NCBI GenBank assembly: GCA_902538515.1
Contig: CACBFH010000004.1
Coordinates: forward strand, 1-64,000
From: an uncultured Prochlorococcus sp.
GTDB lineage: Bacteria > Cyanobacteriota > Cyanobacteriia > PCC-6307 > Cyanobiaceae
DNA: 64,000 nucleotides
Direction: 5' to 3'
The notes under the pieces were generated by a model. That model saw nothing but the letters and a program-made list of their open reading frames with translations. It did no database searches and was not told the origin of the DNA. Positions within the stretch are counted from its first letter, which is position 1. Each line of letters begins with the position of its first letter. The position numbers and the translations under genes are program-made. Of this stretch, positions 9,147 through 19,251 are shown one piece after another.

Positions 9147-10220
9147 TTAAATTTCATCCATTATTTTATCTCCTATTTCACTGCAAGATAAAACTTCAGT
9201 AGACCCATCAGCTAAATCTACTGTTCTAAATCCTTTTGATAAAACTTTATCAATGGCAGTTTCTAAATTTTCCGCAGCTTCTTCTTCATTTAATCCAATT
9301 TTTAACATCATGGAAGCAGATAAAAGCATTGCGATAGGATTAGCTATGTTTTTACGAGCTATATCAGGAGCCGAACCATGAACAGGTTCAAAAACGCCTG
9401 GACCATTATTGTTTAAAGAAGCAGATGGAAGCATACCAATAGAACCAGTTAACATTGCGGCTAAATCGCTTAGAATATCTCCAAATAAATTACTAGTTAA
9501 AATCACATCAAATTGACCAGGATCTCTAACTAATTGCATTGCCGCATTATCAACGTACATATTGCTTAGAGATATATTTTTATCTTTTGAGGTGATATTT
9601 AAAACTGTATCTCTCCACAATTGACTAACCTCAAGAACGTTTGATTTATCAACAGAACATATTTTTTTATTTCTTTGGTTAGCAATTTTTATTGCTATTT
9701 CAGTTATTCTTTCTATTTCGGTCGAATCATAAACCATCGTATTAAAAGCTTTTGGGATTTTTGTATTTGTTATATGTCCTCTTGGTTTTCCAAAATAAAT
9801 TCCCCCTATTAATTCTCTTACTACAATAAGATCTACATGCTCAACGATTTCTTTTTTTAATGTACTTGCTTCCAAGAGAGATTTTCTTATTTTGACAGGC
9901 CTGATATTTGCGAAAAGGTTTAGGGCAGATCTTAACTTTAGTAACCCACTTTCTGGCCTTAATTCTCTTGCAAGAGAATCATATTTTATATCTCCAACAC
10001 ATGCTAAAAGTACTGCATCACTTTTTTTGCATTGATCTAGTGTCTCATCTGGAGCAGGAGTACCATATTTTTCATATGCTATCCCTCCAAATAATTCTTC
10101 AATAATCTCAATATCGAAATTATGATTTTTTGAAAGCTTTTTTAAAACTTTTTTTGAAACTTCTGAAATCTCTGGTCCAATTCCGTCTCCTGACAATAAA
10201 ACAATCTTATATTTCTTCAT
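9147..10220 (-). CDS. leuB: 3-isopropylmalate dehydrogenase
   Basis: 357 residues, normal length. NAD-dependent oxidative decarboxylation of 3-isopropylmalate in leucine synthesis. Motifs are LLSGDGIGPEI at the N-terminus, RPESGLLKLRS, VVRELIGGIYFGKPRG (substrate site), and FEPVHGSAPDIARKNIANP near the NAD pocket. Start ATG at 10220. Downstream of lpxD by 28 bp on the same strand. Confidence 0.97.
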   Translation of the reverse strand: MKKYKIVLLSGDGIGPEISEVSKKVLKKLSKNHNFDIEIIEELFGGIAYEKYGTPAPDETLDQCKKSDAVLLACVGDIKYDSLARELRPESGLLKLRSALNLFANIRPVKIRKSLLEASTLKKEIVEHVDLIVVRELIGGIYFGKPRGHITNTKIPKAFNTMVYDSTEIERITEIAIKIANQRNKKICSVDKSNVLEVSQLWRDTVLNITSKDKNISLSNMYVDNAAMQLVRDPGQFDVILTSNLFGDILSDLAAMLTGSIGMLPSASLNNNGPGVFEPVHGSAPDIARKNIANPIAMLLSASMMLKIGLNEEEAAENLETAIDKVLSKGFRTVDLADGSTEVLSCSEIGDKIMDEI

Positions 10221-10248
10221 TTAAATTTTTGTTTAATAGAACAATAAA

Positions 10249-11283
10249 TTATTGCTTGTCTAATTGTCTAAGTTTTTTTGCTAATTCTGGTAATTTTTTA
10301 AAAATACTTGAACTCCTTAGCCATGATTTATTTTCCATCGCGGGGAAACCACTAATTACCTTGCCTTCTTCTATGTCACAATGGATTCCGCATTTTGAGC
10401 TCGCAATGACATTTTTACCAACTTTTACCCTATTATTGACTCCTACTTGCCCTGCCAAAATAACACCATCTCCAATATTTGCTCCTCCAGCGATACCAAC
10501 TTGAGCTGCAAATGCGCAATTCTTTCCAATTTTTACGCCATGACCTATTTGTATTAAATTATCCAACTTTGTTCCCTCATCAATAAAAGTAAATCCAACT
10601 GATGGTCTATCAATACAACAATTAGTTCCAATTTCTACAAAACTCATTATTTTTACACCACCTTTTTGCGGCATCTTTACCCATTTGCCATTTTCAGGAA
10701 TAAAACCAAATCCCTCTGATCCAATAACAGAATTTGAATTAATTACACAATTATTTTTTAGAGTTGTATTTTCGTAAATAACACAATTAGGATGAATTAT
10801 ATTATTGTTTCCTATTCGAACATTGCCTAAAATTGATGATCCAGGAAGAATATGATTATTGTCTCCAATTACAGTATTTTCTCCAATATAGACATTAGGT
10901 CCAATATGGCAATCTGCTCCAATTATTGCTGTTTTATCTATAACTGCTGAAGCATGAATTCCTGGTTTGAAATTGATAGTTTTATATAAAGAATCCAATA
11001 CTTCTGCAAATGCAATTCTTGGATTTTTAACGATTATGTTTGATATATTGAGTGTCTTTAGGGCACTAACGATTTCATCATTATTAGTAGTTATTATTGC
11101 TGATGCTTTAGTTTGATCTAATTTTTCTTTAAGAATATTATTTTCTTCTAAAAAAGATATTTGATGTTTAACTGCAGCATCTAATGAGGCAGCATCATCT
11201 ATATTTAAATCTTCGAAAATATTGGCACTAATAAAATTTGAATTTCCTTTTTTTATTAGATCAACTAAATTACTTAAAAGCAT
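10249..11283 (-). CDS. lpxD: UDP-3-O-acylglucosamine N-acyltransferase
   Basis: 344 residues, normal for LpxD, the third step of lipid A synthesis. An N-terminal uridine-binding domain (about 1-100) is followed by a left-handed beta-helix of hexapeptide repeats (about 105-300; for example IGADCHIGPNVYIGENTVIG). The catalytic His lies in IQIGHGVKIG. It is 17 bp downstream of proB, same strand. Its presence implies a lipid-A-type outer membrane pathway in this organism. Confidence 0.96.
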   Translation of the reverse strand: MLLSNLVDLIKKGNSNFISANIFEDLNIDDAASLDAAVKHQISFLEENNILKEKLDQTKASAIITTNNDEIVSALKTLNISNIIVKNPRIAFAEVLDSLYKTINFKPGIHASAVIDKTAIIGADCHIGPNVYIGENTVIGDNNHILPGSSILGNVRIGNNNIIHPNCVIYENTTLKNNCVINSNSVIGSEGFGFIPENGKWVKMPQKGGVKIMSFVEIGTNCCIDRPSVGFTFIDEGTKLDNLIQIGHGVKIGKNCAFAAQVGIAGGANIGDGVILAGQVGVNNRVKVGKNVIASSKCGIHCDIEEGKVISGFPAMENKSWLRSSSIFKKLPELAKKLRQLDKQ

Positions 11284-11300
11284 TTTTCAGTTTTAATTTT

Positions 11301-12383
11301 TTAAGAGAGAGCAAGAACATCTCTATGTACGACAATTATCGAGGAATTGTTATTTTCTTTACTATTTAAAATACTTCTTAATTTGTCGCTACTTATTGAT
11401 ACTAAACCTTTTGCAACTTCTTTATCATTTGTATTTACGATTTTAACTGCCTGATTTATCGTAAAGTTTCCTTCTACATTCTTAACACCAACCGCTAAAA
11501 GTGAAGCACCTTTTTTTTTAATTGCAAAAGAGGCGCCATCATCTAAAGTAATTTTCCCTACTGTTTGAATTGCATGTGAAAGCCAACTTTTTTTGTTTCC
11601 AATAGGTTTTTCTACTGGATAAAATAAAGTTCCAATTTTATTATCATTAAATATTTCAATTAAGTTTTTTTTATTAGTTCCATCAACTAGTTGGACTTCG
11701 ACTCCTCCTTTTGTTGCTATTTCTGCAGAAATTAATTTTGTAGAAATTCCTCCTGTTCCCCATTCATTATTTGAGTTTTGAGTATTTTTATCTTTAATTT
11801 CCTTTAATTCACTATTATGTACTTCTTTAATAGGTTGCGCATCTTTATTATTACGTGGATCTTTTGAGTATAGATTTTCAATATCAGTTAATAAAATAAG
11901 CTTGTTAGCATTTATAGCCAAGGCAACTAAAGCAGAGAGGGTATCATTATCTCCATATTTAAGCTCTTCATTTGCTACTGTATCATTTTCATTTACTATT
12001 GGAATAACATTCAAATCGATTAATCTTTTTAAAGTTTTAGAAGCGTTACTAAAGGATTCTCGTGAATTGAAATCAGCTTTAGTTATTAAAATTTGTGCAA
12101 TATTAAGACCTAATTTATTAAATACTTTATCGTATAAGGACATCAAATTAACTTGACCTACTGCAGCAGTGGCTTGAAGGGTACTTAAATCATTTGGTCT
12201 TGTTTTAATATTTAACTTTTGGCAACCTAATCCTACGGCTCCACTAGTTACTAATATTAACTTGTTTCCTTTTGAAAGAAAACTTGTAAATGGTCTAGAA
12301 AGGTTTTCAATAACTTCTTCTGTAGATGTTTCCTCTGTTCCTCTTAAAATACTAGTACCAATTTTTATAACCCAAGTTTTCAT
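11301..12383 (-). CDS. proB: Glutamate 5-kinase
   Basis: 360 residues. ATP-dependent first step of proline synthesis. The amino-acid-kinase domain shows [28 protein letters not shown] and [11 protein letters not shown]-terminal PUA domain (about 275-355) is present, as in the long bacterial form. The start overlaps the end of the upstream HAD gene by 4 bp, so translation is probably coupled. Confidence 0.96.
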   Translation of the reverse strand: MKTWVIKIGTSILRGTEETSTEEVIENLSRPFTSFLSKGNKLILVTSGAVGLGCQKLNIKTRPNDLSTLQATAAVGQVNLMSLYDKVFNKLGLNIAQILITKADFNSRESFSNASKTLKRLIDLNVIPIVNENDTVANEELKYGDNDTLSALVALAINANKLILLTDIENLYSKDPRNNKDAQPIKEVHNSELKEIKDKNTQNSNNEWGTGGISTKLISAEIATKGGVEVQLVDGTNKKNLIEIFNDNKIGTLFYPVEKPIGNKKSWLSHAIQTVGKITLDDGASFAIKKKGASLLAVGVKNVEGNFTINQAVKIVNTNDKEVAKGLVSISSDKLRSILNSKENNNSSIIVVHRDVLALS

Positions 12384-12874
12384 TTTATAAAATGAGAAAT
12401 TAATTTTTCTATTGTCAAAGTTAAATTAAATTTTATAGGCAAGCCATCTCTATTTAATCTCTTAACTAATATTGTTTTTATATCACATCTATTCCCAACA
12501 ATAATATCTGTAAAAATTCTGTCGCCAATAATGGCTATATTTTTTGGCTCTCTGCCAATTTCTTTGATAGCAGACAAAGTTAATTTTTTTCTAGGTTTTG
12601 ATGCATTGTATTTATACCTTAAATTTAATTCTTTCGCTATTTTTGCGATTCTTTTTTTTGATGGATTATTACTTATTAGATATAAGGAGAAAAGTTTTTT
12701 AGATTCTATGATCCAATTTTTTACAGCTTTTGGGATCATATTTGATTTTCTATTTACTAGAGTCCCATCCACGTCTAGCAATAAAGAATTAATTCCTTTT
12801 TTTTGCAACTCAGATTGAGAAATATTATATATTGGTAAGTTTGAATCCCAATTGACTTTTAGGATAGATCTCAT
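12380..12874 (-). CDS. HAD-superfamily phosphatase, YqeG type
   Basis: 164 residues of HAD subfamily IIIA. Motif I is LLLDVDGTL, motif [10 protein letters not shown], and motif [17 protein letters not shown]. YqeG-like enzymes include cyanobacterial and plant phosphatidylglycerophosphate phosphatases (PGP phosphatase 1), so a role in phosphatidylglycerol synthesis is plausible by family; pgsA is also in this window at 20146-20703. It overlaps proB by 4 bp and follows the DUF3727 gene by 5 bp. Confidence 0.88.
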   Translation of the reverse strand: MRSILKVNWDSNLPIYNISQSELQKKGINSLLLDVDGTLVNRKSNMIPKAVKNWIIESKKLFSLYLISNNPSKKRIAKIAKELNLRYKYNASKPRKKLTLSAIKEIGREPKNIAIIGDRIFTDIIVGNRCDIKTILVKRLNRDGLPIKFNLTLTIEKLISHFIK

Positions 12875-12879
12875 TTATT

Positions 12880-13416
12880 TTAGGAACTACTTTTTTCAAG
12901 CTCAGTTTCAATCAAAGGTTGAATTTTATCGAACTCATCATCTTCAACTAATAAGGCACCTTTGTCTTTTAATTTACCCACAATAAAAAAAGGATCTAGT
13001 GGTATATATAAGCCATATTCTTGGTCAAATAGATTAAAGTTAACGAGCAATTCATAACTCTCACTATCATCATCGAAGTAATCTTCTTCTAATTCATCGT
13101 AAATTGGTTCTTCAAGTTCTCCTGATACTGTTAATGTAACTGCTGATCTGATAAGTCTTAAATCATGTTCTTGAAGTACTGCTTCAGCATTTTTTAGTAT
13201 TTGTTCATTTTTATCTATTTTCTCAATTAGTTCAGGTTCATCTTTTTCATTTATCTTAAAAAGACTTACTGGTGTATCAACTGGTGTTAATAAAGCATAT
13301 TCTTGGCCTTCAACACTTACTAATTGTTCAAGATAACAAAATAGCTCGTTTCCATTTGAGTCATTTAATAAAAGAGTCTGTGCATCATAATTATCATTTG
13401 AATTGGCTTCTTTCAT
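12880..13416 (-). CDS. DUF3727 (with DUF1292-like N-terminus) protein, cyanobacterial
   Basis: 178 residues, strongly acidic. The N-terminal half (about 10-60; LLNDSNGNELFCYLEQLVSV, then YALLTPVDTPVSLF) is DUF1292-like. The C-terminal half (about 105-175; YELLVNFNLFDQEYGLYIPL) matches the DUF3727 pattern conserved in cyanobacteria and plastids. Function is not established. It lies between ruvX and the HAD gene on one strand with very short gaps, a grouping seen in related genomes. Confidence 0.85.
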   Translation of the reverse strand: MKEANSNDNYDAQTLLLNDSNGNELFCYLEQLVSVEGQEYALLTPVDTPVSLFKINEKDEPELIEKIDKNEQILKNAEAVLQEHDLRLIRSAVTLTVSGELEEPIYDELEEDYFDDDSESYELLVNFNLFDQEYGLYIPLDPFFIVGKLKDKGALLVEDDEFDKIQPLIETELEKSSS

Positions 13417-13442
13417 TTAAAAATTATATATCCTTTTTAATA

Positions 13443-13904
13443 CTAATATTTTATCTGATGTTTACCAGCTATTTCTTCTAATTCAGGACCTTCTTCGATC
13501 CATTGTTCAAGTATTATTTTTGCTGAAAAACTATCAATCAATCCGGATTTATCTTTTTTTATTCCAAATCTTTCTGAAGATTCCCAAGTTGAACTATGTT
13601 CGTTGACATAAGAAAATGGAAGCTTTAATTCATTTGAAAGTAATTGACCGTAATTTTTACAGTCAATAGCTTGAGTGGTCATTTGACCTTCCTCATCTAG
13701 CGGAATACCCACAATAAAACCAGTCAAATTAAATTCATTTATATAATTTCTAATGATTTTAATCTCTTGATTATTTTCAAATCTTTTTACTGCTGGAAGT
13801 ATATTTGATGTTATGCAGAGGGGATCACAATAAGCTAATCCTATTCTTTTGGTACCTATATCCAAACTCAAAATTGACTTGGGTTTGGGTTTGCAAAATT
13901 TCAC
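13443..13904 (-). CDS. ruvX: RuvX/YqgF-family Holliday-junction resolvase or pre-16S nuclease
   Basis: 153 residues with an RNase H-like fold. The first catalytic Asp is in [13 protein letters not shown], followed by GIPLDEEG, the Glu in VNEHSST and a C-terminal Asp in [11 protein letters not shown]. YqgF proteins process 16S rRNA 5' ends in E. coli. It overlaps the upstream gene by 4 bp (ATGA), so it is likely translated after it. Confidence 0.93.
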   Translation of the reverse strand: MKFCKPKPKSILSLDIGTKRIGLAYCDPLCITSNILPAVKRFENNQEIKIIRNYINEFNLTGFIVGIPLDEEGQMTTQAIDCKNYGQLLSNELKLPFSYVNEHSSTWESSERFGIKKDKSGLIDSFSAKIILEQWIEEGPELEEIAGKHQIKY

Positions 13905-14956
13905 TTTGTTTTTAATGGAAAAGGAGATGGATATGGATTACCTTGTGGACTTAATTTTTCAAAGATTGATTCCAAAGATTGATTTATTATATTTACTTGT
14001 TTTGCTTCATTCTTAATTATTGTGTTCCTAATAAGAATTATTTCTTGATTTTTTTCTTTGATATTACACTCTTCAAGAAAAACATTTAATTGAGAATTTT
14101 CTTTATAGGTTTTTAAATATGAAACAGGTGATTTTTCAAAAAATCTTTTTATAAATTCTTTTAAAATAGAATTGAATCTATTATCCCAATATCTACTTAT
14201 AGTTAAAGTATAAATTTCCTCATTTTGATAATTAATATCTTTTAATATTGAACATAAAACAGAATTTTCATATATTAAGGCACCACTCTTAGAGTTATTT
14301 CTTTTAAGAATGTCGTCTTGATCAAAATCTAAAATATTTCTTATTAAGGGAGATTGATTTGATCTTATGAAATTAACTATTTTTAATATATTTTGTTTAT
14401 TAATGTTTTGGAATTCATTAATTAATGTATAGGCATTAGTATTTTGATTTGTAGGTTTATTTTGATCAGAACCATCCCAAAGGATTATCTCTCCTAACGG
14501 TTGAAAGCCTAATTCTCTTGAGTTTGATATGAGGTCAACATTATTTATATCTGAATTAATTATCCAACTTGAAGTTTTGATTTCTTTTATTGAGATAGAT
14601 TTTTTTATCAATCCTAAAGTTAATTGTTTATCTGTTAAAGAACACTTGCTATTAATCAACTTGGGCTTAGATATTTTTAAGCAAGTCTCTTTTTTGTTTA
14701 AAGGAAAAATATTCAAATAACCAATAATTTCGTTTCCATATATAGCAATTATGCATTTATTTTTATTTTTCTTAAGATTATTCAAGAAGATTTTTAAGTC
14801 ATCAAAGGTATTTATAATTGCCATCTTTAAAAACCAATTATTCAATTCCTTATTTTTAATATCTATTAAAAGATTAATGTGCCGTATATGGAGTTCTTCA
14901 AAAGTTACTTCAATTCCTTTTTTAGATTGAAAAGAATAAGAGGTATCTTTTTTCAT
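13901..14956 (-). CDS. Putative GNAT-like acetyltransferase, unknown substrate
   Basis: 351 residues. The N-terminal 160 residues look like a GNAT fold: [32 protein letters not shown], then [26 protein letters not shown], which resembles the usual Asn...LY..GF motif. The C-terminal half is less clear and may be a second degenerate copy ([16 protein letters not shown]). No catalytic residue can be named. The stop overlaps ruvX by 4 bp and it starts directly after the CofE-like gene, with no gap. Confidence 0.7.
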   Translation of the reverse strand: MKKDTSYSFQSKKGIEVTFEELHIRHINLLIDIKNKELNNWFLKMAIINTFDDLKIFLNNLKKNKNKCIIAIYGNEIIGYLNIFPLNKKETCLKISKPKLINSKCSLTDKQLTLGLIKKSISIKEIKTSSWIINSDINNVDLISNSRELGFQPLGEIILWDGSDQNKPTNQNTNAYTLINEFQNINKQNILKIVNFIRSNQSPLIRNILDFDQDDILKRNNSKSGALIYENSVLCSILKDINYQNEEIYTLTISRYWDNRFNSILKEFIKRFFEKSPVSYLKTYKENSQLNVFLEECNIKEKNQEIILIRNTIIKNEAKQVNIINQSLESIFEKLSPQGNPYPSPFPLKTK

Positions 14957-16123
14957 TTACTTTTTTTCTCTTATTAATACTATAGGGGTTTTTTCATCTC
15001 CATTGCCAGCTGGATTAGATAATAAGTTTCTTTTAAGTATTTTATTTACTTTTTTATTTGAACTTGCTAAGACTTTCACTCCTCCAAGATCATTCACATC
15101 GACAACAGCAACATCTATATTTAGATAGTTCGAGACCTCCTTACAAAATAAATCCGCATTGAGGGGACCCAAAACTATACTCTTGTCGTAAGGTGTAACT
15201 GTGCCGCTTATATCATCAATTAGAGATGATTCTGAACCAGTTAACCTATAAAACATACCTTTAATCCCAACTAATTTAAAAAGACATCCAACAAATAGTG
15301 CAAAGGTTATTCTTGTGACTCCGATTCTGTTTATTAATAATTGCATGCCGCAAGCTGTTGCGAGACTGCTTGTAGGGTGAAAAAAATAACAAAAAGCTTT
15401 CGAAAATAAACTATATTCTAAATTTTGAGGGGAAATATATCTATTTTGCATAATCGCTAGCGGACTCTCACCGATAGTTAAAATATCATTTTTTTCTACA
15501 ATTCCTTTGCAGTATTCAATCACAGTATTTACTGGGTTATCAAAGCAACCAAGTAAATCAGTTTTAATAGCAAAAGCTTTATATTTATTATTTATTGGAA
15601 TTTCAAAAACTTCTTTCGGCCTTTGTTTTTGACCATCTAAATTAATTAAGAAACAATCCTTATTATTTGAAATACCAAAATGTCCATAGTTCTCCCAATA
15701 TATTTTTAACCATAGATATTTTATTTTTTTTCTAAAATTAATATTGCTAAATATATATATTATTCTTATAAAGACTTCTGAATTTGACTTGATAATTGTT
15801 GTTGGCCAGTAATTATTTAAATTCTTAATTTTATTATTTTCATATATATAAATATCTTCTTGATAATTAAAATTTTGGCAATATTCGTTACCTTTACTTT
15901 TAAAAAAATCTAATTCAAAATTTATATTAGAAACCATTGTCTCTTTGGTTTTACTTTTATTAGTTATTTTTAAATCAATAATTAATTCGTTTAAACCATC
16001 CTTTTTTTTGATTTTGTAATTTATAGGTACAAGATTTAACTTTGATTTGGGTGAGTTTTTAATATATAAATCTGAAAGAATTAAAAAAATTAAAAGAACT
16101 AAGAGGATATTTATTAATATCAT
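14957..16123 (-). CDS. Membrane-anchored CofE-like (F420-0 gamma-glutamyl ligase) family protein
   Basis: 388 residues. An N-terminal hydrophobic segment (1-18) anchors the protein. Residues about 170-385 follow the CofE pattern: FAIKTDLLGCFDN, ILTIGESPLAI, IDDISGTVTPYDKSI and VAVVDVNDLGGVKVLA. Cyanobacteria of this group are not known to make F420, so another gamma-glutamyl or amide ligation is likely; the substrate is unknown. The region between anchor and ligase domain (about 30-165) is unassigned. Confidence 0.8.
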   Translation of the reverse strand: MILINILLVLLIFLILSDLYIKNSPKSKLNLVPINYKIKKKDGLNELIIDLKITNKSKTKETMVSNINFELDFFKSKGNEYCQNFNYQEDIYIYENNKIKNLNNYWPTTIIKSNSEVFIRIIYIFSNINFRKKIKYLWLKIYWENYGHFGISNNKDCFLINLDGQKQRPKEVFEIPINNKYKAFAIKTDLLGCFDNPVNTVIEYCKGIVEKNDILTIGESPLAIMQNRYISPQNLEYSLFSKAFCYFFHPTSSLATACGMQLLINRIGVTRITFALFVGCLFKLVGIKGMFYRLTGSESSLIDDISGTVTPYDKSIVLGPLNADLFCKEVSNYLNIDVAVVDVNDLGGVKVLASSNKKVNKILKRNLLSNPAGNGDEKTPIVLIREKK

Positions 16124-16132
16124 TGTTTTAAA

Positions 16133-16681
16133 TTAATTATTGTTTTTATCTTTTTTTTCAGAAATGATACTATTGTATTCATTAAAACTTTCTAGAGAAA
16201 ATGTCGTATCTTTTATATCAATTCCCTTTAGTTTTCCTATAACTTTGTTTAATTCATCTATATTAATCATTCCATTTTTATCATATTGCACTTCTCCATC
16301 ACTATTTAAAACAATGGTTTGTGGAATTAATCCGTTCCAATAATAATTAGGTTCATTTCTAGGATCAGACTTTTCTTTATCCTGTAATTCATCAGTAGTT
16401 AGAGCAATGATATCTATATTATTTCTCCATATCAAATCTAAGCCCGATATTATAGGAGCCATAGCTTTACTATCTGAACTGTCGTCAAGATAAAAAAATA
16501 AAACTGCGACTCTTTTATTTTTTAATGATTCCTGAAGAGTGGTCTGGGGAGGAACTATAGACCCATTACCTGCGTATATAGGAAAGATGTTGCCATCGTA
16601 ACTATCAGAATCTCTTGATGCATTTGCTTTATATGGACTTAAGAAAATTAATGCTATTAGGATCCATTGAACTATTTTCAT
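16133..16681 (-). CDS. Exported thioredoxin-fold protein without CxxC
   Basis: 182 residues. A signal peptide (1-21, ending NASR) points to lumen or periplasm. The core (about 55-155) reads as a thioredoxin fold: KRVAVLFFYLDDSSDSKAMAP, IIALTTDEL, then GLIPQTIVLNSDGEVQ with the cis-Pro position. The CxxC site is replaced by DSSDS, so it is probably not a redox enzyme. Similar proteins occur in cyanobacterial thylakoids. It is followed 9 bp later by the CofE-like gene and preceded 14 bp by the DUF3685 gene. Confidence 0.8.
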   Translation of the reverse strand: MKIVQWILIALIFLSPYKANASRDSDSYDGNIFPIYAGNGSIVPPQTTLQESLKNKRVAVLFFYLDDSSDSKAMAPIISGLDLIWRNNIDIIALTTDELQDKEKSDPRNEPNYYWNGLIPQTIVLNSDGEVQYDKNGMINIDELNKVIGKLKGIDIKDTTFSLESFNEYNSIISEKKDKNNN

Positions 16682-16695
16682 TAAAGTTTAAAAAC

Positions 16696-18312
16696 TTACT
16701 TTGAACTTGATCTTCCTAATCCTTGAAGGATTCCTTTCCCAACCAAACCGATAGCTTTGCCAACGACCTTTGTAAGGAAAGTTACGAAAAGATTACCGAT
16801 ATATTTTACAGCAACTTCTAACTGAGGTGCTACGGCATCTCTTATCTCAACTAACAATGTAACTTGTTTTTGTAGCCATTCTAGATTCTCTAATTCTTTC
16901 TCTCTATTTTCATTTTTGAAGTATCGGGTAAATTTTTTATCAATAATATCAATATATTCTCTTTTACTCTCATACAAGTAGATAGGCATATAAATATAGT
17001 CATGCCAACGATTGTAGTTATTAATATTATTTCTAAATCTTTCAAAATTTCTTGTCGATTGTAATTCGGGATTTATAAGTACAGTCCTTAATTCAGGCCA
17101 AGAAGAACAAATATTAAAGATTTCAGAAGCTAATAAATTACAGTTCCTTATTGTCCAATTCGAAATAATATTTTCAAGGATCAAAAACGATTCTGTTTCA
17201 TATAGAGGGAGTAATTTCCCATCATAGTCAAGAGCTTCATTTTTAATAATTGGCCCAATAAACATTATTGATTCATGTGATTCTCTATCTATCTCTTCAC
17301 AAGTTACCTCACTATAAATAAAATCATTTATTGAAATAGATTCGCTTCCTTTTTTTAATCGAAAATAGCTGTCTGTGATATTTGAAATTGTATTAACTTT
17401 AAGTTCTTTTATAAGAGAATTTAAATCATCTTTAAAATCTTTCTCCTTATAGTTTTCCTTAATATTTTTTACTAAATTATCCAACTCATCTAACATTTTG
17501 CAAATTAGTCGTGAAATGAATTCTTTTTTTATCCCAGAGAGAATTATAGATGAATTATTGAATTCAACCTGTAAGTTAGTTGAGCTATATCTTTCTTTTA
17601 ATCTATCTAAAATTAAATTCCATATTTCAGTAGTGTTTTTATCTTTAATGAATACAGTGTTCTTATTTTCAAGATTAATTTTATTTTCAGTGTAAACTGC
17701 CTCTGTATAAAGTTCTAATGAATTACCCCATAAAAAAATTAGAAAAGATTTTGCAGTAATAAGTTCTCTTAATCTTCCTTTTAAAATGAATTTATAAAAT
17801 TCTGGTGTTGAATCAGAGTTGATATATTTGAATATATAATTAATTTCAGAATCTATTTGCTTAAGACCTGAAGTTAGAATTTTTTGACTAAAGGTGAGAG
17901 GCTTATTTTTGTTTAATTGAACTCGGGAATTATTTTCAATATCAAATACCCTTCCTCCATTTAAAATGGTATCGATAGATTCAAGAACTTTTTCTGCACT
18001 GGGATTTAAAAGAAAACCTTCAGCATTTAACGATGTAGTGGTATTTGCTTCATAAGCAAGTTCGCCAGAGAGAATTATAAGAAATTTTGACTCATCATAT
18101 CTTTCTCTTAATTTTAATAATTCTAACCTTATAAGATCTTCTGATTGGAAATTAAGAACATTCCATATAACTAAATCCGGAGTTTTATCACCTGTTCCAT
18201 TATTAAAATTAATGTCTAAATTTTGGTCTATTGATGTTAACTTAAGCGATAAAGATTCTGCTATTAAGCTTGGAGCAATAATTAATATAGATTTTTTTGA
18301 AATTAATTCCAA
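16696..18312 (-). CDS. DUF3685 (Ycf55-like) protein
   Basis: 538 residues. The N-terminal 115 residues resemble a degenerate response-regulator receiver (ILIIAPSLIAESLSLKL, LVIWNVLNFQ, FLIILSGELAYEA). The remainder is the cyanobacterial/plastid DUF3685 region, ending with a hydrophobic C-terminus (VKYIGNLFVTFLTKVVGKAIG, about 505-525) that could sit in or on a membrane. Function is not established. It heads a run of five closely spaced minus-strand genes. Confidence 0.82.
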   Translation of the reverse strand: MELISKKSILIIAPSLIAESLSLKLTSIDQNLDINFNNGTGDKTPDLVIWNVLNFQSEDLIRLELLKLRERYDESKFLIILSGELAYEANTTTSLNAEGFLLNPSAEKVLESIDTILNGGRVFDIENNSRVQLNKNKPLTFSQKILTSGLKQIDSEINYIFKYINSDSTPEFYKFILKGRLRELITAKSFLIFLWGNSLELYTEAVYTENKINLENKNTVFIKDKNTTEIWNLILDRLKERYSSTNLQVEFNNSSIILSGIKKEFISRLICKMLDELDNLVKNIKENYKEKDFKDDLNSLIKELKVNTISNITDSYFRLKKGSESISINDFIYSEVTCEEIDRESHESIMFIGPIIKNEALDYDGKLLPLYETESFLILENIISNWTIRNCNLLASEIFNICSSWPELRTVLINPELQSTRNFERFRNNINNYNRWHDYIYMPIYLYESKREYIDIIDKKFTRYFKNENREKELENLEWLQKQVTLLVEIRDAVAPQLEVAVKYIGNLFVTFLTKVVGKAIGLVGKGILQGLGRSSSK

Positions 18313-18391
18313 GACTAGATTTTTTATCTCTTATACAAAATTAACTAACAATTACTGCAAACACCAGCCTTAAATCAATTTTTATACTCTT

Positions 18392-19159
18392 TTAAGCGTA
18401 GTAATTTCTGTTTAAATCAAAATCATTTAATCTCTCTGATGACAATACATTATTAGCTTCGTTTATCGTGAATTTATTTTCATATAGAGCTTTACCTACA
18501 ATTACTCCAAAGAGTCCAGAGTTTTCAAATTTTACTAACGATAATAAATCAGTAATTGAACCAACACCTCCTGAAGCTATTACTGGAATATCTGTAATTT
18601 CAAGTATGCTTTTTATGAATTCTTCATTTGTCCCTTCTAACGTCCCATCTGTATTTATATCTGTAACAATAAAACTAGCAATTTTAAATGAAGAAAACTC
18701 TTTTACTAGATCTGTGGCCAAAATATTAGATTGCTCAAGCCACCCCCTTGTACTAACTTTTCCATCTTTTGCATCTATACCAACAATTATCCTTCCAGGA
18801 AATTTATTTGATAAGTCTTTAACTAGTTCTTTATTTTCTATCGCAGAGGTTCCCATGATAACTTTATCAATACCATAAGAAAATAGTTGTTCTATCCTTT
18901 CTTGAGACCTTATCCCTCCTCCTATTTGAATAGGTATATTAACTGTTTTTGCAATCTTTTTTATTGATTTATCGTTTGTTGGGGATCCAGTTTTTGCAGC
19001 ATCCAAATCAACTATATGTATATATTTTGCCCCTTCGCTTTCCCAAAATTCAGCTTGCTCATGAGGCTCTTTGGTGAAGTCTTTTCTTTTATTAAAGTCG
19101 CCTTTAAAAAGCCTTACACACTTACCATTCATTAAATCAATTGCTGGTATTAGGTCCAT
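18392..19159 (-). CDS. hisA: ProFAR isomerase (histidine synthesis)
   Basis: 255 residues, (beta/alpha)8 barrel, converts ProFAR to PRFAR. Catalytic acids are in IPAIDLMNGKCVRL (N-terminal Asp) and VTDINTDGTLEG (second Asp). The phosphate motifs IQIGGGIRS and VIASGGVGS are present. Start ATG at 19159, divergent from the epimerase gene at 19252 with a 92-bp shared upstream region. Confidence 0.97.
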   Translation of the reverse strand: MDLIPAIDLMNGKCVRLFKGDFNKRKDFTKEPHEQAEFWESEGAKYIHIVDLDAAKTGSPTNDKSIKKIAKTVNIPIQIGGGIRSQERIEQLFSYGIDKVIMGTSAIENKELVKDLSNKFPGRIIVGIDAKDGKVSTRGWLEQSNILATDLVKEFSSFKIASFIVTDINTDGTLEGTNEEFIKSILEITDIPVIASGGVGSITDLLSLVKFENSGLFGVIVGKALYENKFTINEANNVLSSERLNDFDLNRNYYA

Positions 19160-19251
19160 AGAATCATCCTTTTCATTAATAACTTATTAGTAGTACTATT
19201 CAATATGTAATTCTATTTAAGATTACTACTTCAGTTAAATATTTTTTGAAT

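Noticed and set aside
10130..10504. Long plus-strand frame opposite lpxD
   Set aside because: It is the antisense shadow of the hexapeptide-repeat region and has no domain of its own.
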